The notes under the pieces: model-generated | Told to the model about the DNA's origin: nothing | What the model saw: the letters and a program-made list of their open reading frames with translations, nothing else | Databases searched by the model: none | Assembly: GCA_030544215.1 (NCBI GenBank) | Contig: JARZZO010000009.1 | Coordinates: 48,603,129 to 48,667,128 of the forward strand | DNA length: 64,000 bases | Direction of reading: 5' to 3' | DNA from: Zantedeschia hybrid cultivar | Lineage: Eukaryota > Streptophyta > Magnoliopsida > Alismatales > Araceae | Shown: positions 44,938 through 55,142 of the stretch, in pieces | Layout: every line of letters begins with the position of its first letter | Numbering within the stretch: position 1 is the stretch's first letter | Translations under genes and position numbers: made by a program

Positions 44938-45853
44938 TTTAAATTCTTAGTTTTGATAATTTTGGGTCCATTTGTGTATATCCATACTCACATTTATTCT
45001 CTTATTTTGCAGGTACTTTGAAAAAAAAAAAGAAGGAGAAAAGAAATTTGGTGAGTTTGTTCCAACTTATCAATTATTTTCATTTTATTTTCAGATTTTA
45101 GAATTGTCATAGAATCGATTCATTAACTAAAAAAAAAAAACAGAAAAATAAAATTAAAAAAAAATCATTTCAAGTTTAGAAATCAAATCATCATGTTTTA
45201 GGACATGCATCATATAGGAATGCATTAGTTTTCAATTTTTATCATTTTACTTTATGTTGAAGAGTGCGAGAAGCAAGGTGAGTTTCTCTCCATTTTGCCA
45301 ATAACATGATCATGCATTGTTCTCTTATTTTGGCATAAAACAAACTTGATTAAATTGTGGTGAGCATCTCATTGATAAAATAACTTAAGGGCATCTTCAT
45401 AACAAGATAAGATGGGGATTTCATCACCCTCCCTTGGCCCCCAAACCACCAACACTTCATCGTGTATTTCCCAAGCCTAATAAAATCAATTAGCAATTGC
45501 ACCTAGGGTTCACACTGTGATTGGATCAAGTTGTGAATTTGCTTCTACTTTAGACACCGGTGTCTAGGTTAGAGGTTACAAAGGCAAATGCCTAAGCGGG
45601 AAAATAGTTATTTAATTAGGTCTCTACGAAAGTAGAGGGAGCCTCCCACTATCCCACCTCTTACTTGGCCGTTGATCCTTTCTGGATGTGATTCAAAACG
45701 AATTCTAATTACTTTGTGAGAAAAAATCATCTTTAGGTGTAGGTTGGACTTAGGTCATTAGGTTAATTGTTTTCAACTTGTTTGTCTTTGCATAAAAAAT
45801 AAATAAAAAAATAAAAACAAAAACAAATCATCTTCTCTCTCTTTGTCTAGTAT

Positions 45854-46435
45854 ATGTTAGGTAGAAGATTTCAAAATCCAAAAATTATCAATCCCATTCA
45901 AGAAATTGAGAGATATATACGTCATCAAAGTCTTCCAAATCAAATGGTTGGAAACAATCAAGAAATGTCTAAGCAGATGAAGGAATATTTCATTCCTCAA
46001 GACTATAACCCTTCATCTTGTATTCAATTACTCAATACCCATGCAAGCCATTATAGATCAAGCCCAATACCATCCAAATGCTCCCATCATTCTATAGGAA
46101 TACCAATGAAGATCCATACAAATATTTAGATGAGTTCTTTGAGATTTGTTGTATCGTGAAAATCTAAGATTTCACAGAAAATGCCCTTCGTCTAACCCTA
46201 TTTCCTTTCTCTCTTAAGGACAAGACCAAATACTAGCTTGGTACAATAGGGAAGCCCATTAGAATGTGACCTGAAATGCAACAAGAGTTCTTGAAGAAAT
46301 TATATCCTATAGGAATAACTAATACCATGAGACGGGCCATAACCGAGTTTTCACAATTACCTGGTGAACAGATCCATGAGTCATGGGAAAGATTGAAAGA
46401 ATTGTTTAGGAAATGTCCACATCATGGACTATCTA
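45854..46435 (+). pseudogene. Athila/Tat-type gag, truncated by the Tekay insertion
   Basis: The frame from 45,854 (MLGRRFQNPKIINP) ends at 46,129, but gag homology continues in another frame: NEDPYKYLDEFFEICCI near 46,105-46,150, LFPFSLKDKTK near 46,200-46,235, then MRRAITEFSQLPGEQIHESW and RLKELFRKCPHHGLSM up to 46,434. FPFSLKDKA and CPHHGL are hallmark gag blocks of this clade. Gag forms the particle around the element RNA. Stops and a frameshift make it non-functional, and the gene is cut at 46,435/46,436 where a Tekay LTR begins. Sequence just outside is ATCTA, the predicted left copy of the Tekay 5 bp target duplication. Confidence 0.82.
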
Positions 46436-46658
46436 TGTAAGGATTAAGGTTTTGGATCTGGTTATCGGGTCAGTTTCGGTGTCGGATCCCTTAGTTTGGG
46501 CCCTGATGGGGCTGAGACTTAGTTTCTTTTTCGCGTCGAGCTTGCTCGACGCGGTTCAAACGGCGTCCAGCAATGTGGACGTGTTTTAGGATGTGCCACG
46601 TGGGCGTCATATGGGCTAGCCTTGGGGCGCGAGAGTACGGCCCCGGTCATATCATCTG
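46436..46658 (+). mobile_element. Tekay/Del chromovirus 5' LTR, first part
   Basis: It begins TGTAAGGATTAAGGTTTTGG and resembles the first 220 bp of the gag-only element LTRs (TGTAAGGACTGAGGTTTCGG). It stops at 46,658 and continues at 57,813, where AGTGGCGTC...GACGCCATTT picks up the colinear LTR order. Total LTR length would be about 2.17 kb. It contains two of the GGCGTC/GACGC dyads. Confidence 0.82.
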
Positions 46659-49330
46659 TGTAAGGACTGAGGTTTCGGGTTCAGTATTCGGGTCGGGTTC
46701 GGGCCTGATCCCCTGGTTTGGACCCTGAGGAGGGGGTTTTGAGAGTTTTGACTGAATGACGTCTGCACTGCTCGACGCCTTTCAAAAGGCGTCAGGTTGT
46801 GTGGACGCCATTTAAGTCTGCTTGCTGTTGCGCCACGTGGGCGGGTTTTGGGCCGCGAGAGTACGGCCCCTGTCTTGTCGTCTGAATGGCGTCCGTGATG
46901 CACGACGCGATTCAGACTGTGACTCTGCGATGTCAGTGTACGGTGCCTGACATGTCGTCTGAACGGCGTCCGTGGTGGTCGACGCATTTCAGAACACTGT
47001 CAGTACAACCCGTCCTGTCACCTGATTGGCGTCTGTCTCTGTCGACGCGTTTTAGCCAGTTTCTGATTGACCCTGCGAGCCTCCCCTTCTTTCCCTCATT
47101 TTCGCCTCCACCCTCTCTCTCTTCGTCCTCTCCGCCCTCTCCGACCCTCTTTTCCCCTTTCCCTTCCTCTTCTTCCTCTTCCATCACTCCAACACCTCCC
47201 TACCTCCCACCTCTACCTCCACCACTTCCTTCGCGGCATTCCATTCTCCGTACGGCGGCCAACGTCTCGGCGGAGTGGCGACGTCCTCGGTGGTACCGGC
47301 GGCGGTGTGCGGTGCGGAGGGACGGCGACACGGAGCTTGGAGGAGTTCAAGAACCGGTAAGGGGACGAACCTTACATGGACTGTGGTTGTCTTGCTCGTG
47401 ATTTCCTTGGCATGGCATGATGTGTTTTGGGTTAGAATGAGCATGTTTAGGGGTTTTTCTTGTGGGAATGGCCGTGTTCGAGATCGTGGAATTGTAGCAT
47501 GCTCGTGGTAGTTTGATTTCCCTTTTCTCCCCCTTCTGTTTTGGACGTTTTGGGGTGTTTGGGGTTAAGGGGAGAAACCCTCGATTTGAACTACGGAACC
47601 AGGTTTCTGGCGCTAACCGGCGTCGTGCCTGGTCGACGCCTTTTAGATGGACGTCGGGCCAGTATGACGCCTTTTAGGCAGAAACCTCCCTGTTCGAGAT
47701 TTTGTGAGTTTGGGGTTCTGGCGCTAAATGACGTCATGCCTGAACGACGCCATTTCGAATGGCGACGTGCCAGCATGATGCCATTTAGGCAGGAAAATCC
47801 CCCGACTGAGGCTTCTGCAACTCTAGGAATTCTGGTGTGAATGGCGTCTGTGGACTCTGACGCGTTTTAGGGCATAATCTGATTTTAATGAACCTGTTTG
47901 AGGGGCTTGAATGGCGTCGACCTCGGTCGACGCGATTCAAGACAAAACTGCATTAACTCCTGTTGTTAACACATATTTCCCGGTTGGATGGTTCAAATGC
48001 ATGCTTTAAGTTGCACGCTGAGACGGAGGTTTACTGTGTGAATGGAATCACGTTATGTGTGTGTGTGTGCTTATGCAAATATGGAATCGGAATAACTGTG
48101 GTTTACGTTTGTCACCTTGGGCCGATGGGGAAGGGCCATGGTGTCCGTGAGGCATTGTGCCGTACCGGTGGGAGGAGTGGTACATGTTGTGTTTTACCTT
48201 TGGCTGAGGGAAGCAGAACCACCTTGAGCCCGTCGGGCCGGAGTAGCCGGTGCGTTATCCGAGGGGTTGTTGTTTGGTCTCAGCGGGTCGGGGTTTCCCT
48301 GTTTGTCGTGGCAGCTTCCGACGCGTTTCTTGCTGTGGAGCTGGTTGTGGTACTGTTGGAGTTGTTTTACCCCTTTAGCCACTGGGCCTGATGTGACCTT
48401 TGATCAAGGTTACGAGTGGTACCCTTCGCCCTTTGGCCTGATGCAGCCCGGGAGGTTAGGGTTGTGGGTAGTTCCTGTAGCTTCGGCTTGACGGGGGTTC
48501 GCCGGTCTCCAAGGCCCTCCTGAAGCGCCGAGGCCTAGCGTGGAGGAAATCCGGTCGGTAGGACAGTAGTCTAGACTGCTTGTGTGCACACGTAGCTGGG
48601 CAGTGGTGGTTCACTGGTCCCAGCTAGTCCTAGTTTGACTCACTGCCTCACCCTACGGTGCCCCGGAACACTGTAGGGGCGGACAGGCGTGAGTGTTGGT
48701 GGTGTTGTGAGGCGACGTTTGACTTCGGTCGACAGTGTGGTTCGGTCGCTTTGTGGACTTTGGCTGTGAGACGTGACTTTGTGTTGGGTTCTTCGGGTTA
48801 CTTAGAACTATGCCCGCTTCACTGCTTATGCATACGTTTCATACCAGGTTTGGGTGCTATGTTTACTACTTTATTTAATTGCGTTATATCTGTATTGTTG
48901 CACTTGTGAGTGTGTGAGTGGGAGGCTGGGGATCGGATGATCCCTACTGAGCCCAAATCTAGTGTGGCTCACTCCCTGCAGTTTCAGGTGTGGACCTCGT
49001 GGCGTGTGGCGGCGTGTGGTGTCTTCTTGGTGTGCGGACCAGCAGCTATCTCAGTTCCGGGGTATGCCCCGATGTTGTTGTACTTTATTTCTGCCTGTAG
49101 TTATTTAATCTGTTGGACCATGTAATTATTGTTGGACTGTATACGAACATTGTTAATCTCTTTCCTGCGCACTTGTACTTTCCTTGTAGTTCGTGAGATT
49201 GTTATATTTAGCCTTGTTTAACACTTACTCCTCCAGATGTGTTGTGTGAGATCCGGGTGTGAACCCGCAGTTAATGGCCTACATCCATTTAGTTATCGGG
49301 TCTCCGGTCATAGGATGGCGGGTCGTTACA
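46659..49330 (+). repeat. LTR 1 of the gag-only array
   Basis: TGTAAGGACTG...GGGTCGTTACA, 2,672 bp. It contains eleven dyad motifs (GGCGTC...GACGC), a pyrimidine-rich tract (47,070-47,230) and a GT tract (about 48,055-48,070). Apparent open frames, such as a Ser/Pro-rich frame at 46,886-47,401 and a 142-codon frame at 47,963-48,391, recur in all three LTRs because the LTRs are copies; I do not regard them as genes. Confidence 0.92.
46754..47941 (+). repeat. Array of eleven GGCGTC/GACGC dyads in LTR 1
   Basis: Each unit reads about AATGGCGTC, 8-12 variable bases, then GACGC-NTTT/ATTCAG, forming an imperfect palindrome of about 33-36 bp. Units lie at about 46,754, 46,781, 46,881, 46,958, 47,021, 47,612, 47,646, 47,723, 47,752, 47,837 and 47,906. 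The last (47,906-47,941) has 17 bp arms with a single mismatch. The same array is present in LTR 2 and LTR 3 and, with other spacing, in the Tekay LTR. Confidence 0.85.
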
Positions 49331-49332
49331 GA

Positions 49333-49344
49333 TGGTATCAGAGC
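49333..49344 (+). promoter_or_regulatory. Primer-binding site, internal region 1
   Basis: TGGTATCAGAGC, complementary to the initiator tRNA-Met 3' end, lies 2 bp after the LTR. Confidence 0.92.
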
Positions 49345-49484
49345 CCAGTCTGGTCGAGTATGTGGTAAACTAGGTTAGATATTATGGTTCAACAATAAGT
49401 ACGAGTCTGTACAGGCGATGGCTGCAGGTGTAGATTGGTAGGCTTTGACGTGTTTTGGTTCGATTTGCGTGTTGTGGGGTAGTG

Positions 49485-50519
49485 ATGGCACCGAAGAGGA
49501 GAGTTCCGTTGGCTCGTGGTTCAAGAGCAAATGATGGCGGTTCGAGGGCAGAAGGACATAATGTGGATCGTTTCATGGAAGCTATGATTGGGGTATGTCT
49601 AGGTATCAGCAGGGAGATGGAAGTGAGGGGTCCAATTCCCGAGGTGGCCAGTCCATGGTGATGGAGCGGTTCTTGAAGTTGAAGCCCCCTTCTTTTACGG
49701 GCCAACCAGTTCCAGACGCGGCAACTCATTGGATTAAGGAAGTAGAGAAGGCGTTTGATGTTCTTGAATGTGCTGAGAGTGACAAGACCTTGTTGGCAAC
49801 CTACTTACTGAAGGACGATGCTTATGATTGGTGGGTTACCATCAAGGGGTTGATGTTTCCAGACAGGTCCTTGAGAGAGATTCCTTGGGAAGACTTTGTG
49901 AGAGAGTTTAGTGGACAGTACTTACCGAGGCACGTTCGGAGGGCCAAGGAAAGGGAGTTTATGGAATTGGTGCAGGATGGTATGACAGTTCTAGAATATC
50001 AGATGAAATTTGTAGCTCTGGGAAGATTTGCTCCACACATATCTGAGCATGAGGATCTTAGGACAGAGAAATTTGTGGATGGACTTCGGCATGATCTGAG
50101 GGAATTCGTGGCAGCCCATTGTTGTAAGGATCTGGCGTCAGCAGTTCGGTGCGCGGCAGCGGTGGAGATTCAATTCCAACAAATGGCGAAGGAGTCAGAG
50201 CAATCAGCACAAGGGAAGCAGCAAGGCAAGGACAGATCAGCGGTCTTTTCGTCAGGCGGTTCGAGTTCCTTTGAGTTCGAGTTCCAAGAGGTGCCTTGTG
50301 ATGAAGATGAAGATGGTTCGGTTCGGCAGATGCAGACGGAGGTCAGCTAGCAACAGGAAGCGAGGCAGGACACGGCGGATCGTTGTCCCCGTTGTGGCAG
50401 GTATCATGGCAATCGGATATGTCCATTGATCACTGGTAGCTGTTTTGGCTGTGGCAGGAAGGGACATCTCGCGAGGTATTGTCCCTAGAAGAATAAGACA
50501 GGTCATGAGCCGAGTGGTC
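49485..50519 (+). pseudogene. gag: gag of TR-GAG unit 1, interrupted
   Basis: From ATG 49,485 the frame reads MAPKRRVPLARGSR, as in the Tekay gag (MAPRKR), but runs out of frame after EAMIGV. The main frame starts at ATG 49,595 (MSRYQQGDGSEG) and carries the gag domain with THWIKEVEKAFDVLECAES, LLKDDAYDWWVTIKG, REIPWEDFVREFSGQYLP and AKEREFMELVQDGMTVLEYQ. A TAG at 50,348-50,350 replaces the TGG (Trp) seen in unit 2. Beyond it the same frame still encodes the zinc knuckle CFGCGRKGHLARYC, then stops. The gag forms particles. This copy would yield a protein without the RNA-binding knuckle. Confidence 0.88.
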
Positions 50520-50886
50520 AGTAGGAGTCCGAGACGTTGAGTGGAGTTGCGTCTCTTTGTGGAGGTCCGAGAGGCTGGGCTAGATAAGCACTTATCTTGT
50601 CTTATTCAGAGGTGGTTGTGAACTCTTGTGGCACTTTTATGTACTTGGGTTTGGTGGAGAATCAGTTTTGTAATATGTGCCTTGCTAGTGTGTGGTTATT
50701 TTGATCTATCAGCTTTTTGTCAAAATTGAGAATCTTGGTTAGCTTGGTGTGGGTTTGATTGGCTAGTGATGTGGAGCCCAGTGTGTGTGAACGGTGAGAA
50801 TGATCGTTGTGAATTGTGTTGCCGGTATGTGATGGTTAGCCGAGTTTATCATGAACGGTTGCAAATTTCGAGGACGAAATTCTTTT
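50520..50886 (+). other. Spacer between gag and polypurine tract, unit 1
   Basis: The 370 bp has no coding signal. In a full element about 4 kb of protease-pol would lie here. The last part, TTTCGAGGACGAAATTCT (about 50,866-50,883), is the conserved Tekay/Del 3' end, which shows that pol was deleted from a Tekay-like ancestor. Confidence 0.75.
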
Positions 50887-50898
50887 AAGGGGGGGAGA
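50887..50898 (+). promoter_or_regulatory. Polypurine tract, internal region 1
   Basis: AAGGGGGGGAGA lies 1 bp before LTR 2. Confidence 0.85.
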
Positions 50899-50899
50899 A

Positions 50900-53571
50900 T
50901 GTAAGGACTGAGGTTTCGGGTTCAGTATTCGGGTCGGGTTCGGGCCAGATCCCCTGGTTTGGACCCTGAGGGGGGGGTTTTGAGAGTTTTGACTGAATGA
51001 CGTCTGCACTGCTCGACGCCTTTCAAAAGGCGTCAGGTTGTGTGGACGCCATTTAAGTCTGCTTGCTGTTGCGCCACGTAGGCGGGTTTTGGGCCGCGAG
51101 AGTACGGCCCCTGTCTTGTCGTCTGAACGGCATCCGTGATGCACGACGCGATTCAGACTGCGACTCTGCGATGTCAGTGTACGGTGCCTGACATGCCGTC
51201 TGAACGGCATCCGTGGTGGTCGACGCATTTCAGAGCGCTGTCAGTACAGCCTGTCCTGTCACCTGATTGGCGTCTGTCTCTGTCGACGCGTTTTAGCCAG
51301 TTTCTGATTGACCCCGCGAGCCTCCCCTTCTTTCCCTCATTTTCGCCTCCACCCTCTCTCTCTTCGTCCTCTCCGCCCTCTCCGACCCTCTTTTCCCCTT
51401 TCCCTTCCTCTTCTTCCTCTTCCATCACTCCAACACCTCCCTACCTCCCACCTCTACCTCCACCACTTCCTTCGCGGCGTTCCATTCTCCGGACGGCGGC
51501 CGACGTCTCGGCGGAGTGGCGACGTCCTCGGAGGTACCCGTGGCAGTGTGCGGTGCGGAGGGACGGCGACACGGAGCTTGGAGGAGTTCAAGAACCGGTA
51601 GGGGGACGAACGTTGCATGGACTATGGTTGTCTTGCTCGTGATTTCCTTGGCATGGCATGATGTGTTTTGGGTTAGAATGAGCATGTTTAGGGGTTTTTC
51701 TTGTGGGAATGGCCGTGTTCGAGATCGTGGAATTGTAGCATGCTCGTGGTAGTTTGATTTCCCTTTTCTCCCCCTTCTGTTTTGGACGTTTTGGGGTGTT
51801 TGGGGTTAAGGGGAGAAACCCTCGAGTTGAACTACGGAACCAGGTTTCTGGCGCTAACCGGCGTCGTGCCTGGTCGATGCCTTTTAGAAGGACGTCGGGC
51901 CAGTATGACGCCTTTTAGCCATAAACCTCCCTGTTCGAGATTTTGTGAGTTTGGGGTTCTGGCGCTAAATGACGTCGTGCCTGAACGACGCCATTTCGAA
52001 TGGCGACATGCCAGCATGACGCCATTTGGGCAGGAAAATCCCCCGACTGAGGCTTCTGCAACTCTAGGAATTCTGGTGTGAATGGCGTCTGTGGACTCTG
52101 ACGCGTTTTAGGGCATAATCTGATTTTAATGAACCTGTTTGAGGGGCTTGAATGGCGTCGACCTCGGTCGACGCGATTCAAGACAAAACTGCATTAACTC
52201 CTGTTGTTAACACATGTTTCCCGGTTGGATGGTTCAAATGCATGCTTTAAGTTGCACGCTGAGACGGAGGTTTACTGTGTGAATGGAATCACGTTATGTG
52301 TGTGTGTGTGCTTATGCAAATATGGAATCGGAATAACTGTGGTTTACGTTTGTCACCTTGGGCCGATGGGGAAGGGCCATGGTGTCCGTGAGGCATTGTG
52401 CCGTACCGGTGGGAGGAGTGGTACATGTTGTGTTTTACCTTTGGCTGAGGGAAGCAGAACCACCTTGAGCCCGTCGGGCCGGAGTAGCCGGTGCGCTATT
52501 CGAGGGGTTGTTGTTTGGTCTCAGCGGGTCGGGGTTTCCTTGTTTGTCGTGGCAGCTTCCGACGCGTTTCTTGCTGTGGAGCTGGTTGTGGTACTGTTGG
52601 AGTTGTTTTACCCCTTTAGCCACTGGGCCTGATGTGACCTTTGATCAAGGTTACGAGTGGTACCCTTCGCCCTTTGGCCTGACGCAGCCCAGGAGGTTAG
52701 GGTTGTAGGTAGTTCCTGTAGCTTCAGCTTGACGGGGGTTCGCCGGTCTCTAGGGCCCTCCTGAAGCGCCGAGGCCTGGCGTGGAGGAAATCCGGTCGGT
52801 AGGACAGTAGTCTAGACTGCTTGTGTGCACACGTAGCTGGGCAGTGGTGGTTCACTGGTCCCAGCTAGTCCTAGTTTGACTCACTGCCTCACCCTACGGT
52901 GCCCCGGAACACTGTAGGGGCGGACAGGTGTGAGTGTTGGTGGTGTTGTGAGGCGACGTTTGACTTCGGTCGACAGTGTGGTTCGGTCGCTTTGTGGACT
53001 TTGGCTGTGAGACGTGACTTTGTGTTGGGTTGTTCGGGTAACTTAGAACTATTCCCGCTTCACTGCTTATGCATACGTTTCATATCAGGTTTGGGTGTTA
53101 TGTTTACTGCTTTATTTAATTGCCTTATATCTGTATTGTTGCACTTGTGAGTGTGTGAGTGGGAGGCTGGGGATCAGATGATCCCTACTGAGCCCAATTC
53201 TGGTGTGGCTCACTCCCTGCGGTTTCAGGTGTGGACCTCGTAGCGTGTGGCGGCGTGTGGTGTCTTCTTGGTGTGCAGACCAGCAGCTATCTCAGTTCCG
53301 GGGTATGCCCTGATGTTGTTGTACTTTACTTCTGCCTGTACTTATTTAATCTGTTGGACCATGTAATTATTGTTGGACTGTATACGGACATTGTTAATCT
53401 CTTTCCTGCGCACTTGTACTTTCCTTGTAGTTCGTGAGATTGTTATATTTAGCCTTGTTTAACACTTACTCCTCCAGATGTGTTGTGTGAGATCCGGGTG
53501 TGAACCCGCAGTTAATGGCCTACATCCATTTAGTTATCGGGTCTCCGGTCATAGGATGGCGGGTCGTTACA
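50900..53571 (+). repeat. LTR 2 (shared middle LTR) of the gag-only array
   Basis: It is 2,672 bp and colinear with LTR 1 and LTR 3, with scattered substitutions that are mostly C/T or G/A. It serves as the 3' LTR of unit 1 and the 5' LTR of unit 2. Confidence 0.92.
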
Positions 53572-53573
53572 GA

Positions 53574-53585
53574 TGGTATCAGAGC
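53574..53585 (+). promoter_or_regulatory. Primer-binding site, internal region 2
   Basis: TGGTATCAGAGC lies 2 bp after LTR 2. Confidence 0.92.
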
Positions 53586-53725
53586 CCAGTCTGGTCGAGT
53601 ATGTGGTAAACTAGGTTAGATATTATGGTTCAACAATAAGTACGAGTCTGTACAGGCGATGGCTGCAGGTGTAGATTGGTAGGCTTTGACGTGTTTTGGT
53701 TCGATTTGCGTGTTGTGGGGTAGTG

Positions 53726-54765
53726 ATGGCACCGAAGAGGAGAGTTCCGTTGGCTCGTGGTTCAAGAGCAGATGATGGCGGTTCGAGGGCAGAAGGACAT
53801 AATGTGGATCGTTTCATGGAAGCTATGATTGGGGTATGTCTAGGTATCAGCAGGGAGATGGAAGTGAGGGGTCCAATTCCCGAGGTGGCCAGTCCATGGT
53901 GATGGAGCGGTTCTTGAAGTTGAAGCCCCCTTCTTTTACGGGCCAACCAGTTCCAGACGCGGCAACTCATTGGATTAAGGAAGTAGAGAAGGCGTTTGAT
54001 GTTCTTGAATGTGCTGAGAGTGACAAGACCTTGTTGGCAACCTACTTACTGAAGGACGATGCTTATGATTGGTGGGTTACCATCAAGGGGTTGATGTTTC
54101 CAAACAGGTCCTTGAGAGAGATTCCTTGGGAAGACTTTGTGAGAGAGTTTAGTGGACAGTACTTACCGAGGCACGTTCGGAGGGCCAAGGAAAGGGAGTT
54201 TATGGAATTGGTGCAGGATGGTATGACAGTTCTAGAATATCAGATGAAATTTGTAGCTCTGGGAAGATTTGCTCCACACATATCTGAGCATGAGGATCTT
54301 AGGACAGAGAAATTTGTGGATGGACTTCGGCATGATCTGAGGGAATTCGTGGCAGCCCATTGTTGTAAGGATCTGGCGTCAGCAGTTCGGTGCGCGGCAG
54401 CGGTGGAGATTCAATTCCAACAAATGGCGAAGGAGTCAGAGCAATCAGCACAAGGGAAGCAGCAAGGCAAGGACAGATCAGCGGTCTTTTCGTCAGGCGG
54501 TTCGAGTTCCTTTGAGTTCGAGTTCCAAGAGGTGCCTTGTGATGAAGATGAAGATGGTTCGGTTCGGCAGATGCAGACGGAGGTCAGCTGGCAACAGGAA
54601 GCGAGGCGGGACACTGCGGATCGTTGTCCCCGTTGTGGCAGGTATCATGGCAATCGGATATGTCCATTGATCACTGGTAGCTGTTTTGGCTGTGGCAGGA
54701 AGGGACATCTCGCGAGGAATTGTCTCCAGAAGAATAACATAGGTCAGGAGCCGAGTGGTCAGTAG
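53726..54765 (+). CDS. gag: gag of TR-GAG unit 2, longest open copy
   Basis: The 309-codon frame from ATG 53,836 to the stop at 54,763-54,765 is uninterrupted. It has the capsid-type gag domain (residues about 25-180, with LLKDDAYDWW ending at 80 and EFMELVQDGMTVLEYQMKF), an acidic segment (PCDEDEDG) and a zinc knuckle CFGCGRKGHLARNC at about 283-296 (CX2CX4HX4C). A second cysteine cluster, RCPRCGRYHG, comes just before it. Upstream, 53,726 onward encodes MAPKRR..., the expected N-terminus by comparison with the Tekay gag, but one base too many after EAMIG puts it out of frame. The same shift is present in unit 1, so it predates their separation. Translation from 53,836, or removal of a 9 nt GT...AG segment, would not both restore the full N-terminus. 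The product is likely a structural particle protein; expression is unproven. Confidence 0.8.
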
Positions 54766-55128
54766 GAGTCCGAGATGTTGAGTGGAGTTGCGTCTCTTTG
54801 TGGAGGTCCGAGAGGCTGGGCTAGATAAGCACTTTTATCTTGTCTTATTCAGAGGTAGTTGTGAACTCTTGTGGCACTTTTATGTACTTGGGTTTGGTGG
54901 AGAATCAGTTTTGTAATATGTGCCTTGCTAGTGTGTGGTTATTTTGATCTATCAGCTTTTTGTCAAAATTGAGAATCTTGGTTAGCTTGGTGTGGGTTTG
55001 ATTGGCTAGTGATGTGGAGCCCAGTGTGTGTGAACGGTGAGAATGATCGTTGTGAATTGTGTTGCCGGTATGTGATGGTTAGCCGAGTTTATCATGAACG
55101 GTTGCAAATTTCGAGGACGAAATTCTTT
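54766..55128 (+). other. Spacer between gag and polypurine tract, unit 2
   Basis: This is the same as the unit 1 spacer with few differences and no coding signal. It ends with the Tekay-type TTTCGAGGACGAAATTCT block. Confidence 0.75.
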
Positions 55129-55141
55129 TAAGGGGGGGAGA
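55129..55141 (+). promoter_or_regulatory. Polypurine tract, internal region 2
   Basis: AAGGGGGGGAGAA lies directly before LTR 3. Confidence 0.85.
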
Positions 55142-55142
55142 A

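Noticed and set aside
46886..47401. Ser/Pro-rich open frame of about 170 codons, repeated near 51,136 and 55,379
   Set aside because: It lies in a pyrimidine-rich part of the LTR, overlaps an acidic antisense frame, and is repeated only because the LTRs are copies. No domain is recognised.
47963..48391. 142-codon open frame preserved in all three gag-only LTRs
   Set aside because: It is inside the LTR, cysteine-rich but without a known pattern. The three copies are near-identical throughout, so conservation of the frame carries no weight.
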